Of a DNA stretch of 64,000 bases, positions 10,593-21,248 are shown in pieces. How positions within the stretch are numbered: the stretch's first letter is position 1; each line of letters opens with the position of its first letter. Source of the stretch: Lactarius indigo (lineage: Eukaryota > Basidiomycota > Agaricomycetes > Russulales > Russulaceae); NCBI GenBank assembly GCA_025766275.1, contig JAFKAC010000081.1, positions 204,043-268,042 of the forward strand, given 5' to 3'. A program made the position numbers and the translations under genes. The notes under the pieces were generated by a model. That model searched no databases. It saw only the letters and a program-made list of their open reading frames with translations, and had not been told where the DNA came from.

Positions 10593-13500
10593 TTAAGGTT
10601 GAGCCACGGCACCATGTTCTAACAGCAGTTTCGTCATTTCATGCTGTCCGTATGAAGAAGCCACCTGAAATGACGTCTCGCCCTTCCCATCCTTCTCGTC
10701 TACGTTCGCTCCGTGACTGAGTAGCAGGCGAGCGATCTCAATCCACCCCTGGGACGATGCTTGATGCAACAGGGTTGACTCTGTGCAGTCATGTATATTT
10801 GGGTCTGCCCCATGCTCCAGTAGTCGCCGCGAAATGTGGACTCTGTTTATGTTTCTCTCTGGAAAAATGTTTCTCTCTGGAAAAGCACGTTGTGTGGCGC
10901 CTTTGTGCAACGGAGTCTCGCCTTCCTGATTCTGCGAGTTGATGTCTACGTTGTGTTCGAGTAGCACTTCGACAGCCCCGAGTTGGGCATTGTGTGCTGC
11001 CAGGTGCAGCGGTGTCCACTGGCCATGCTGCCGAGCATTTGCATCTGCGCCGTGGTTGAGTAGCCACCGCATGATATCGACGGTGCCAGACATCGCCACT
11101 TTGTGTAGTGGTGTTCTCTCCCGAAAGCCCCGGACATCCACAGCCGCACCGTATTGATAGAGTAAATCCGCGACACGGAAGTGTCCCTTGTACAAAGCCG
11201 CTGGAAGCGGGGCCAGGATGCGACCACCACATGCATTCACTTGTTCTGGATGCTTCATGATCAGACGTTGTGCAAGGTCATAGAACCCACACAATGCGGC
11301 GAAGTAAAGCGGGGAACCAGCACCGCGGAATTGCCCGTCCGAAAAACCATACCAGGATTCATCCACGCGGTACGCCTGGAGCCACGCTGCGAAATGTGGC
11401 TTGGAGCTGTCAAATAGATCGTCCATCCCATCTCGTACGCGTGACGAAACTTCCTCGAATTGCGCATGGTCTACCCAGTGTCGAGCAGCGTATTCAACCA
11501 AAGGAAACCCTTTGGCATCAGTGTGTTCGTCCAGTCGGAGAAGTGTTCCCAGGCATGCCTGCGCCAGTATCGTATGCGCCGCATCCAGATCGATGTGAAA
11601 CCGCGAAACATCTCCTTGAGACCGTGCGAGACGAGGCGACGTGAGGTATTCTTTCACCGAAAAGTGTGAGAATTGCGCCACCCGGAAATCACCGTCGGGA
11701 ACAACGGTGATCAAACTTGAACACGTCGAAAGTACGGCTTCCTCTTGGTCATCCCACCGCCAGTCATCCTTCAACTTCGGGATCCCTCCTGAGCTCGACG
11801 CTTGAAAATCGAACGCCAGTAGTTCCGCAAGCTCCTCGACTCGAAGTGGTCGGACAGCTACAGCAAGGCACTGTAACAGACGTCGGGCGTTATCCTTTTG
11901 AGCCTTATTGATGCCCCTCAATATCCGCTCGTATGTCTCATCCAGGGTCTCGGGCAGTTCGTTGAGAAATTGGCGGAGGTTCGGTGGGAAGCAATGTCGC
12001 AAGGCCTCTAACTGGCAAAATACCCACCGGAACCTAAGCAACAACGTAAGAAACTGCCGTCGGTATAGAATAGCTTGTTGCTCTCACATTCCGTCAGTTC
12101 TTTCGGTCAACGTCTCGATGACAAGATTTTTATCTTCGGCCCTCCATCTCCTCATCGCCGTACTCGGGGACGAGTTAACGATGTTTCGAATGTAGTCAGC
12201 GATATCCGTTTTTTGCCCACTTTCATCGTGTAAGGAAACCGAACGAAACGCTAGCGGCTCCAGTCTAATTCGGATGTCGACTTCTGGCCGACTGGTCGCG
12301 CAAATATGAAGTGCTTGCGAGTGAAGATCGACGAGCTCCTTCAAGAGTTGGAGGACTTCATCACGAGGAGATGGCATCCCGGACGAGTCTGGACACTCGT
12401 CGAGCGCATCCAGCACAATAAAAATTGGGCCCTGTCCCGGCAGTCTCACCATCTCTTTCAGGCGTTCTTTCAAAGTCTCGTCACTCGGCTGTCGAGTGCC
12501 ATTTTCGTGTGTTTCATAAACATGGTGGAGAATGTCGCAGCAAGGACTAGAACGAGTAGAAAGCTGGGATACGAGAGAAAGTAGCAGGTCGTGACAGGTT
12601 TGCTTGCTGAGATCCTTGAAATCGAAGTAAAAGTAGGCCATGAGGGCTAATCCGGCTTCGCATACAGCCATGAGGTCTTGAATGACGGAGGAACTGGCGA
12701 GAAATAAAAATAAGTTCCGACAGGAAGTAGGCAGGGAACAACAAACCAGATAATGCTTTTCCCAGAGCCCGCTACGAAAATCGCAATCTGTCAGAAAGCG
12801 CGAGCGTGATAAACGCTGACGAGGGCGCACGTTTTCCGTGGATCCACAACAGGGAACCAGTGGACTCGAACTTCCATTCGATGAAGATACTACCTTGAAA
12901 GAACCACACAGCCGTTCCCTTGTGTTGAGCCTTTCGTGCGATGTTGTGGTTTGTGGACGGATCAGCAGGAGAGAGCCACGCTCGTAGGAGCTGTCTTATC
13001 TGGTTCCCTGTGAGCAGGTGAAAACGTGAGCAGCGAGCAACGGCGATGCCAGAAGATCACGAACACTTGACTTCATCTAATTTGTTTGCCGTCTGCTGAA
13101 TAATTAATTTTGCTTCCTCGCCCTCTGGAAGTAAAAGTGTTAAAAGGTATCGCTGTATGGCTGGAAACGCATCGCGCACCGTCAATAACTACTCGGACCT
13201 TTTCATCAACGCACTGCACTCTGGCGCCCACGTCCGCCACTTTACCGTCGACTGCTTCTACTTCGTCGCGGACGCGCTGTGTGATCCTTAGGACCTCTGC
13301 AAGTGCCATTCGAGCTTCCTCTTGCGTCAATCTGTCCAGCTTCTTGACTGCATCCTCCAGATCAGTCCTTCCAGCCAATTTCTTCAAGAACCTTTCTACA
13401 CGAACTTCAGTGAAGATCGAAAGATAGCCAGTCGGAAACTCACTTGCTGATCCGCGCCTAAGCTCTTTCGTTGCAATCCCAAAGATCGTGAGCACCTCCA

Positions 13501-14085
13501 CCATTATCTCTGTGATTATATCTGTCATCGCCGTAGTCGGTGTCACCTCTGTATAGGTTTCGAGTCGTTTGAAAAAGGACCCGATGCGATCGAAAAGTTC
13601 TGCGAGAGCGTCTTTGCTCGCCGCAACATCCTTGGCAGTCTATAAGACTTTCAATATCAGAACGATCCACCTAAAGAGTAGATAGGGCGCTTGCTAGAAG
13701 GAAGACGCCGATGCCTGTAAATATAACTTTTGCGGGCGAAAATACCTACAAAACATACATCAGAGAGGCTTATATCACTTCAAACGTTGAGCCTTACTAG
13801 ACTAACGCCCTCCGAGACAGCGGCAGAAAACGTGTACAGGACATTCACGGTTGGAATCAACCACTTTGTCAACCTATCATCGTCACTGTGAACTTGGTCG
13901 AATTCTTTAACTTGGTCTTGAAGCAAGGCAAGGATGGCGCTAATGGAGTCGCATGATTGCAACTGGGATGCAAGAGGATGCGCGATAAGGTCCTTCTTGG
14001 TCTGCTTTTGGTACGATTTCAAGGCAGCCTGGAAAATGGCTTGGAAGCGTGAGGAAGGTGTGGCTGTGGTTGGTGTCTGGGACAT
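10593..14085 (-). CDS. NLR-C: Goodbye-NACHT-ankyrin NOD-like receptor (1019 aa)
   Basis: Nine exons: 14085..13798, 13745..13695, 13639..13444, 13395..13180, 13124..13065, 13007..12831, 12771..12747, 12693..12088, 12033..10593. The sum is 3060 nt, one open frame. The domain order is as in NLR-B: Goodbye (1-250), the P-loop GKPGSGKS followed by IIC, Walker B FIVLDALDECPD, FSHFSVKEYL, then seven ankyrin repeats. Exon 6 has two extra codons (WKFESTGS). Ankyrin repeat 5 contains a tandem duplication giving FPERNIFPERNIN in its loop. NLR-C is closest to NLR-D: the region before the ankyrins is nearly identical, which suggests a recent duplication. The intron 2 donor is GCAAGC. Intron 3 (48 nt) can be read through in frame. 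Confidence 0.9.
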
Positions 14086-15043
14086 GACAGGAGTGGCGAC
14101 TGCGTAAGAAGCAAACAAGTTATGGGGAAGACGATCCGTTTACAGTTAAGGGCAGGAACGAGGAACGCAAGCACTGGGAGGATGCTGTACACTGCCTCAT
14201 GGCCAGGTCCAGCAAGATATCGGTGACTGCCGACGCAAACGTGATGATAGGCGCGAAGATAGACGCGCAGACAGACTGGGATATGACGAAACGCAGCGGG
14301 CTGACACACCAAATTAATGACTGGGGTGCCAGGAGCGCATACAGCGTTCTTAAATACATCGTAAGGACTGACTAACAACAGGTGAAAACAATATGCGGAA
14401 AGCCGCATTCCATTGGCTAACAGATCGAGGGATTGTCCCTGATCACAACTTGAACCAGTACCGTAGAGATCGTGTTGCAAGGCTACGCTTGCATCTCATC
14501 TCTTCCTATCCCACACCGCCAGGGCATGCACTAACTCACTGAGCGACACGATCACGCACGCATTCGCACATGAGGTGCAGCCGATGCCCGACACCGATGC
14601 GGGGCCGACGTCCGACGCCGAGATGTCCCGCACGTGGACTCACCATATTTCAACAGGATACTGTCAGGGCTGCTAGCAATCGCAGGACCCCTTTGTGTTC
14701 CCAACTCGACAATTTACATTCAGAAGGCGGAATACAGGATGAACGTCGACCAACTTCTGAACGGACTCATTTGACTCAGAATGCGATCGTTTACTCGGGC
14801 GGTCGGAAACGGAAGCGGAAGCAGCCTGAGGTGTTTCCAGTGTGCAGTGTGTTTCCCTCCGATTGTGCGTCGGTCTTGGCGTCGGTAGCCTGGACAGTCT
14901 GCTTTCCGGTTGGGGAAATGTGTTTTACATACGTGATAGGTGAGCCAAAATGTATCGTTCTAAAAATACAAAAAGATCGCCAACGAATAAGAACTTTCAG
15001 GCGGATTGGAATCACATCTAGACGCTCGTGATCTGCAGAACAC
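14086..15043. other. Spacer between NLR-C and the SFM1 exon 1 remnant
   Basis: The part next to NLR-C and the last roughly 110 bases before 15044 match the NLR/SFM1 divergent promoter seen at 19099-19676. The middle (about 14350-14930) is longer than in the other copies and shows nothing recognisable. No gene seen. Confidence 0.5.
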
Positions 15044-15095
15044 ATGGAAGACGACGACCCGATGCCCAGCGCCCTTCCATGCTGGGTTGAACCCT
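15044..15095 (+). pseudogene. SFM1: SFM1 pseudogene 2: exon 1 remnant
   Basis: ATGGAAGACGACGACCCGAT begins a match to SFM1 exon 1 (MEDDDPMPSALPCWVE), with the usual SFM1 5' leader upstream. The match ends before the exon 1 donor, and no later SFM1 exon follows. It is the partner of NLR-C, reduced to about 50 bases. Confidence 0.75.
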
Positions 15096-15189
15096 CCCGC
15101 TTCTAGCCTGAGTTGGGCTACTTGCAGAAGTTGCGACAGCTTGCAAGCACTTACAACTGCTCCCAATTCCCAATTTGTTGTACAGATTC

Positions 15190-15305
15190 CTCCGCGCTTG
15201 TGCAGGGCGTGTGGATCAACGCGCCGGAGCACCCAGCTCGCTGTTACGGCTGCGTTGTCGCGCATCGAGGCCGCTATCGTGAAGGTGCTCACGAAACGCA
15301 GATGA
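15190..15305 (+). pseudogene. LCB1: LCB1 3'-end remnant
   Basis: The LVQGVWINAP segment matches the LCB1 fragment at 4.4-4.85 kb. After a frame change, VTAALSRIEAAIVKVLTKRR followed by TGA is the characteristic Lcb1 C-terminus. Only about 115 bases remain. It converges on the 3' end of NLR-D. Confidence 0.7.
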
Positions 15306-15724
15306 TTACACCTACTCGATCCGGAGCTCTCACGTCATCATTTTGTTTTATCTTCTCTCACCATTCACAGTTTATATCATCTCAGGTAGAACCCTACAGT
15401 AGCCTGATTACGGTGATGCATGCACGCGGTTAAGTACGAGTTGGGATTCTTAAGAAGCATTGAACGCTTGTTGCCAAGTGTGTGAGACGTTGTCGATATG
15501 CAAGCCGCTCTTTCCCTCATAAGCATCGAACACCGCCTTCCGAGTCCTTCCAAGAGTATATGGCTCACGGGATATCGACGACTGGGGAGCGCGTATTCTG
15601 TGACATTCACCAACTCATCGACATCACAGCGGCGCCACTTCCGGCTTCATCTAGCAGCTATACAAAAACTTCTGGTATTAATATACTTCTATTTGTCGGT
15701 ACCTAGAACGTGAACGCATATACC
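15306..15724. repeat. Conserved 3' flank of the NLR cassette, copy 3
   Basis: Matches 4848-5247 and 10220-10592, including the TTTTATCTTCTCTCACCATT and TAGAACCCTACAGTA segments and the trailer of the NLR. No coding sequence. Confidence 0.7.
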
Positions 15725-18700
15725 CTAAGGTTGAGCCACAGCACCATGTTCTAACAGTAGTTTCATCATTTCATGCTGTTCATTTGAAGAAGCCACTTGA
15801 AATGGCGTCTTGCCCTTCCCATCCTTCTCATCTACGTCCGCTCCGTGACTGAGTAGCAGGCGAGCGATCTCAATCCACCCCTGGGACGACGCTCGATGCA
15901 ACGGAGTCTCGCCTGCGTGATTCTGCGAGTTGATGTCTACGTCATATTTGAGTAACACCTGGACAGCCTGGAGCTGGGCATTGTGTGCTGCCAGGTGCAG
16001 CGGTGTCCAGCGGTCACGCTGCCGAGCATTTGCATCTGCGCCGTGGTTGAGTAGCCACCGCATGATATCGATGGTGCCAGACATCGCCGCTTTGTGTAGT
16101 GGTGTTCTCTCCCAAAGGGTCAAGACATCCACAGCTGCACCATGTCGGTAGAGTAAATCCGCGACACGGAAGTGTCCCTTGTACAAAGCCGCTGATAGCG
16201 GGGCCAGGATGAGACCACCACCTGCATTCACTTGTTCTGGATGCTTCATGATCAGACGTTGTGCAAGGTCATAGAACCCACACAATGCAGCGTAGTAAAG
16301 CGGAGAACCAGCAGCGAGGGGTCGCCCGCCCGAAAAACCATACCAGGGTTCATCCATGTCGTGCGTCTGGAGCCACGCTGCGAAATGTGGCTTGGAGCTG
16401 TCAAATAGATCGTCCATCCCATCTCGTACGCGTGACGAAACTTCCTCGAATCGTGCATGGTCCACCCAGTGTCGAGCAGCGTATTTAGCCAAGGGAAACC
16501 CTTTGGCATCGGCATGTTCGTCCAGTCGGAGAAGTGTTCCCAGGCACGCCTGCGCCAGTATCGTGTGCGCTGCATCCAGGTCGATGTGAAACCGCGAAAC
16601 ATCTCCTTGAGACCGTGCGAGACGAGGCGACGTGAGGTATTCTTTCACCGAAAAGTGTGAGAATTGCGCCACCCGGAAATCACCGTCAGGAACGACGGTG
16701 ATCAAACTTGAACACGTCGAAAGGACGGCTTCTTCTTGATCGTCCCACCGCCAGTCATCCTTCAACTTCGGAATCTCTCGCGAGCTTGGCGCTTGAAAAT
16801 CGAACGCCAGTAGTTCCGCAAGCTCCTCGACTCGAAGTGGTCGGACAGCTACAGCAAGGCACTGTAACAGACGTCGGGCGTTATCCTTTTGGGCCTTATT
16901 GATGCCCCTCAATATCCGCTCGTATGTCTCATCCAGGGTCTCTGGGAGTTCGTTAAGATATTGGCGGAGGTTCGGTGGGAAGCAATGTCGCAAGGCCTCT
17001 AACTGGCAAAATACCCACCGGAACCTAAGCAACAACGTAAGAAACTGCTGTTGGTATAGAATAGTTTGTTGCTCTCACATCCCATCAGCTTTTTCGGTCA
17101 ACGTCTCGATGACAAGATTTTTATCTTCGGCCCTCCATCTCCTCATCGCCGTACTCGAGGACGAGTTGACGACTTTTCGAACGTAGTCAGCGATATCTGT
17201 TTTTTGTCCACTTTCATCGTGTAAGGAAACCGAACGAAACGCTAGCGGCTTGAGGACAGCACGGATGTCGACCTCCGGGCGACTGGTCGCACAAATGTGA
17301 AGTCCTGGCAGGTCCAGTTCGGCGAGTTCCTTCACGAGTTGGAGGACTTCATCACGAGGAGACGGAATCCCGGACGAGTCTGGACACTCGTCGAGCGCAT
17401 CCAGCACAATAAAAATTGGGCCCTGTCCCGGCAGTCTCACCATCTCTTTCAGGCATTCTTTCAAAGTCTCGTCACTCGGCTGTCGAGTGCCATTTTCGTG
17501 TGTTTCATAAACATGGTGGAGAATGTCGCAGCAAGGACTAGAACGAGTAGAAAGCTGGGATATGAGAGAAAGTAGCAGGTCGTGACAGGTTTGCTTGCTG
17601 AGATCCTTGAAATCGAAGTAAAAGTAGGCCATGAGGGCTAATCCGGCTGCGCATACGCCCATGAGGTTTTGAATGACGGAGGAACTGGCAAGAAATAAGT
17701 TCTGAGAGGAAGCAGTCAAGGAACAACAAACCAGATGATACTTTTCCCAGAGCCCGCTACGAAAATCGGAGTCTGTCAGAAAGCACGAGCGTGAAAAACA
17801 CTAACAGAGGCGCACGTTTTCCGTGGATCCACAATAGGGACCCACTAGACTTCCATTCGATGAAGATACTACCTTGAAAGAACCACACAGCCGTTCCCTT
17901 GTGTTGAGCCTTTTGTGCAATGTTGTGGTTTGTGGACGGATCTGCGGGAGAGAGCCACGCTCGTAGGAGCTGTTTTACCTGATTCCCTGTGAGCAGGTGT
18001 AAGCATGAACGAGCAACAGCGATGCCAGGAGGTCACGAACACTTGACTTCGTCTACATTATTTGCCGTCTGTTGGATAATTGATTTTGCTTCTTTCGCCG
18101 TCGCTTTAGTCTCCTTACTGTCTGAAGGTAAATGATAATAAAAAGACGTTACGTCAGAAGGTGTCGGTAACTAGCTGGACACAAGTCGCGCACCGTCAAT
18201 GGCTATTTGAACCTTTTCATCAACGAGTTGCACTTTGTCGCTCACGTCCGCCACTTTACCGTCGACTATTTCTACTTCGTCGCGGACATTGTGTGTGATC
18301 CTTAGGACCTCTGAAAGTGCCATCCGAGCCTCCTCTTGCGTCAATCTGTCTAGCTTCTTGACTGCATCCTCCAGATCAGTCCTTCCAGCCAATTTCTTCA
18401 ATAACCTTTCTACACCTACTTCAGTGAGAATCGAAGACAGCCAATCGGAAACTCACTTGCTGATCCGCGCCTTAGCTCTTTCGTTGCAATCCCAAAGATC
18501 GTGAGCACTTCCACCATTATCTCCGTGATTATGTCTGTCATCGCCGCAGTCGGTGTTACCTCTGTATAAGTCTCAAGCCGTTTGAAAAAGAATCCGATAC
18601 GTTCGAACAGCTCTGCGAGAGCATCTTTGCTCGCCGCAACATCCTTGGCAGCCTATAAGACCTACAACATCAGAACGATCTGCCTGAAGAATGGATAGGC

Positions 18701-19098
18701 TACTTGCCAATAAGAAGACGCCGATCCCTGCGAAGATCACTTTCGCAGGCGAAAATACCTACAGAATATATGTCAGAGAGGCTTGCATCAGCTCAAGTGT
18801 TGAGAACTACCAGACCCACGCCCTCCGAGACGGCAGCAGAGAATGCATACAGGACATTCACGGTTGGAATCAACCACTTTGTCAATCTCTCATCACCACT
18901 GTGAGCTTGGTCGAAGTTCCCGACTTGGTCTTTAAGCACGGCAAGGATGGCGCTAGTTGAGTCACATGATTGCAACTGGGAGGCAAGAGGATGCGCGATA
19001 AGGTCCTTCTTTGTCTGATTTTGATATGTTATCAAGGCGGCTTGGAAAATGGCTTGGAAGTGTGAGGAAGATGTGGCTGTGGTTGGTGTCTGGGACAT
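15725..19098 (-). CDS. NLR-D: Goodbye-NACHT-ankyrin NOD-like receptor (977 aa)
   Basis: Nine exons: 19098..18811, 18758..18708, 18652..18457, 18409..18194, 18121..18041, 17986..17816, 17756..17732, 17684..17079, 17024..15725. The sum is 2934 nt, one open frame. It has a Goodbye domain, the P-loop GKPGSGKS followed by IIC, Walker B FIVLDALDECPD, FSHFSVKEYL and six ankyrin repeats. Compared with NLR-C, 47 codons are missing around repeat 5, as if repeats 5 and 6 had recombined. Exon 5 is the longest of the family (81 nt, KEAKSIIQQTANNVDEVK). Intron 3 is 47 nt, so here it must be spliced to keep frame. The intron 2 donor is GCAAGT. It is divergent from the only intact SFM1, with 578 bp between the start codons. 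Confidence 0.9.
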
Positions 19099-19676
19099 GG
19101 CAGGAGCGGCAACTGCAGAAGAAGCGACTAAGTGATGGGGGAGGAGATCTGCCTACAGTTGAGGGCGGAAACGAGGAACGTGAGCACTGGGTAGATGGTG
19201 TACACTGCCTCCGGGTCCAGCAAGATGTCGGCGACTGCCGATGCAAACGCGATGATAGGCGCTAAGATAGATGCGCAGACAGACTGGGATACTTTCAGGG
19301 CTGCTAGCAGTCGCAAAGGTATGGAGGACCCGTTGTACCTCCAACATGACCATTCAATTACTGTATACTCAAAGGGCGGAACACAGGACGATTGACCGTG
19401 TTAGGTGACTACTGTGAGAATGGAAATTACTACCCACGCTGAGCGGTCCGAAATGGAAGCGGTTGTTTCTCTCTTGGTATAGCCTGAGAGTAGCCTGAGT
19501 GGCCTGCTTGGTAGCCTGTCTAGTATTCGCAAGGCTTTTCGGCTGAAGAAATGGGGTTCACATTCGTAATAGGTGAGGCGAAATGTGTCGTTCCAGAAAG
19601 ACAAAAAGATCGCCAACGGATAAGAACTTTCGGGTGGATTGGAATCACATCTGGATGATGGTGATCTACAGAGCAC
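19099..19676. promoter_or_regulatory. Divergent promoter region between NLR-D and SFM1
   Basis: A 578-bp spacer between two start codons pointing away from each other. The same sequence flanks NLR-B and NLR-C in whole or part. The part next to the NLR keeps a stretch that reads on the minus strand as APIIAFASAVADILLD and is recognisable in every copy and in the 5' flank of NLR-E. It may be 5' leader with an upstream ORF, or the remains of an older coding segment. Confidence 0.45.
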
Positions 19677-20748
19677 ATGGAAGACGACGACCCGACCCCC
19701 CGCGCCCTTCCGCGCTGGGTCGAGCTCGAGTACAAGGTGAGTCTTGCAACAGCGGTACAACCCTAATGCTCCGAAGCCTCGCATTGATGTCCTATCGTTC
19801 ACACTCATTTGCTCTCCGCTATTTCAATCACTTACCATTGAACTGCGGCGCCGCGCTTGCACGCCTATCGTAGCACATGTGCACGCTCGCGGGCCCCGAT
19901 TCGTCCCTCGCTTTCACACACCTCTCGAGCGCAGCAGCCGCCGCGCTCACCGCAGCGCTGCCCCCCGCTCCCGCTCACGCGGAGGAGACGCCAAGAACGG
20001 GGCGCGCAGAATGCCACCAGCAGGGCGTCCTCGCGCTTATGCAAGCGCGCGGGATCCCGCGCGAGCGCGTATGTCTACTGGACCCCAAGGCACCTCAGGC
20101 GCTCGCGCCGGACGATGGCGACGCGGGCGCGTTCGCGTGGTTCCTTTTCGGCGTGCGTACCCCTAATTCCCTCTTTCACGTCGCCTCCGGCCAAACGACG
20201 TTCAGGGTATACTTGGTATGCGTGCTTTGTGTCGTATGATGGTGGTGATGGTTGATGGGTTGGCTTGGATTTAGGTGACGACCCGCCGCGAGACCGGACC
20301 GCCGAGCTGCGCGCGCTTGGGTTCCCGACGCGCCATTTGGGCCCCGTGCAGATGACGACGGACACGGCGCTCGGCGTGACGAAGCGCGTCATAGTAGATC
20401 GCGGTCTGTGTTTCCCTCCTTTGGTTGAATAAAATCGACTAACGATTTTGTTCACGAGGACAGTCCCGCTCGATGAGATCCCCTACGTCGTACGTACCAC
20501 CTCGCGCTTTTCGGCAGCTTAACGATTTTGTTCTTTTGCACAGGATTACCCGACGATCCGCTTCAACGCACGCGAGAGCGTCGAAATGCCCTTTCGTGTG
20601 TCATATCTATCCCCACTAACTAACTACGGATATGACGTTCGCTGTTTCAGGTTACATGATCGTGCCCGGGACCAAAGACGAGCCGCTTCTTCCACCGGGA
20701 ATGAAGGCACACCTGCACGCGGACCTCGACCAAAGCTTTGATTTCTAA
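19677..20748 (+). CDS. SFM1: SFM1-like SPOUT methyltransferase (217 aa), intact copy
   Basis: Seven exons: 19677..19736, 19874..20152, 20206..20215, 20275..20403, 20464..20489, 20544..20595, 20651..20748. The sum is 654 nt. The protein has the Sfm1/DUF431 pattern: CLLDPKAPQALAPDDGD, FLFGGILGDDPPRDRTAEL, RHLGPVQMTTDTALGVTKRV, LDEIPYVDYP, EMPFRYM and LLPPGM. In yeast the family methylates an arginine of ribosomal protein Rps3 (family knowledge). Exon 3 is a 10-nt micro-exon supplying GIL of the FGGILGDD motif; without it the motif cannot be built. Exon 2 has a Ser/Ala/Pro-rich insert around residues 45-65. Its promoter faces NLR-D. It converges with ATG1. Confidence 0.88.
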
Positions 20749-21248
20749 TAAATCGATCCCTCCTCGACCACAAGCACTAAAAAAATAGTACATATATGAG
20801 ATATCTTCTGTGTATGCGTGCCGGTGGCGCACGGTGCAGGGTCTAAGTGCAAGTATGAGCATGAGCGAGTGCGGGTAGGAAGGTGTACAAGTATACACGT
20901 GTACCAGTACAATGGGATGTGAAGAAATGGTGATGAAAAATAAATACGAGAACGCCGGCAGTCGAACAGCCAGCGTCCTGCCGGGGGGAGGGTTTGAAAA
21001 ACATGATGACATAGTAATGAGGGACAGAAGGGGCATGCCGTGTGAATATAAACCATAGCAGGAGGAAAATGTGAGTTGGAGCGTTCAATGAGCGGGGGAT
21101 ATTAAACTTGAAAGGTGTACAATGAGAAAAGAACATATGACAAAGCAGAAAACTAGTAGCAACCTCAGAGTATAACACGACAGATCCACACCCAAGGAAT
21201 AAAAAAGTAAAAGAGAAAAAAAGTGATGAAGTGCAGGGAACGTCAACA
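20749..21248. other. Convergent 3' spacer between SFM1 and ATG1
   Basis: 500 bp between two stop codons. It is A- and G-rich on the plus strand and presumably holds both polyadenylation regions. No further gene seen. Confidence 0.5.

Noticed and set aside
14900..15305. A plus-strand gene covering the 99- and 153-codon ORFs here
   Set aside because: These frames are mosaics of SFM1 leader, SFM1 exon 1 and LCB1 3'-end remnants in shifting frames.
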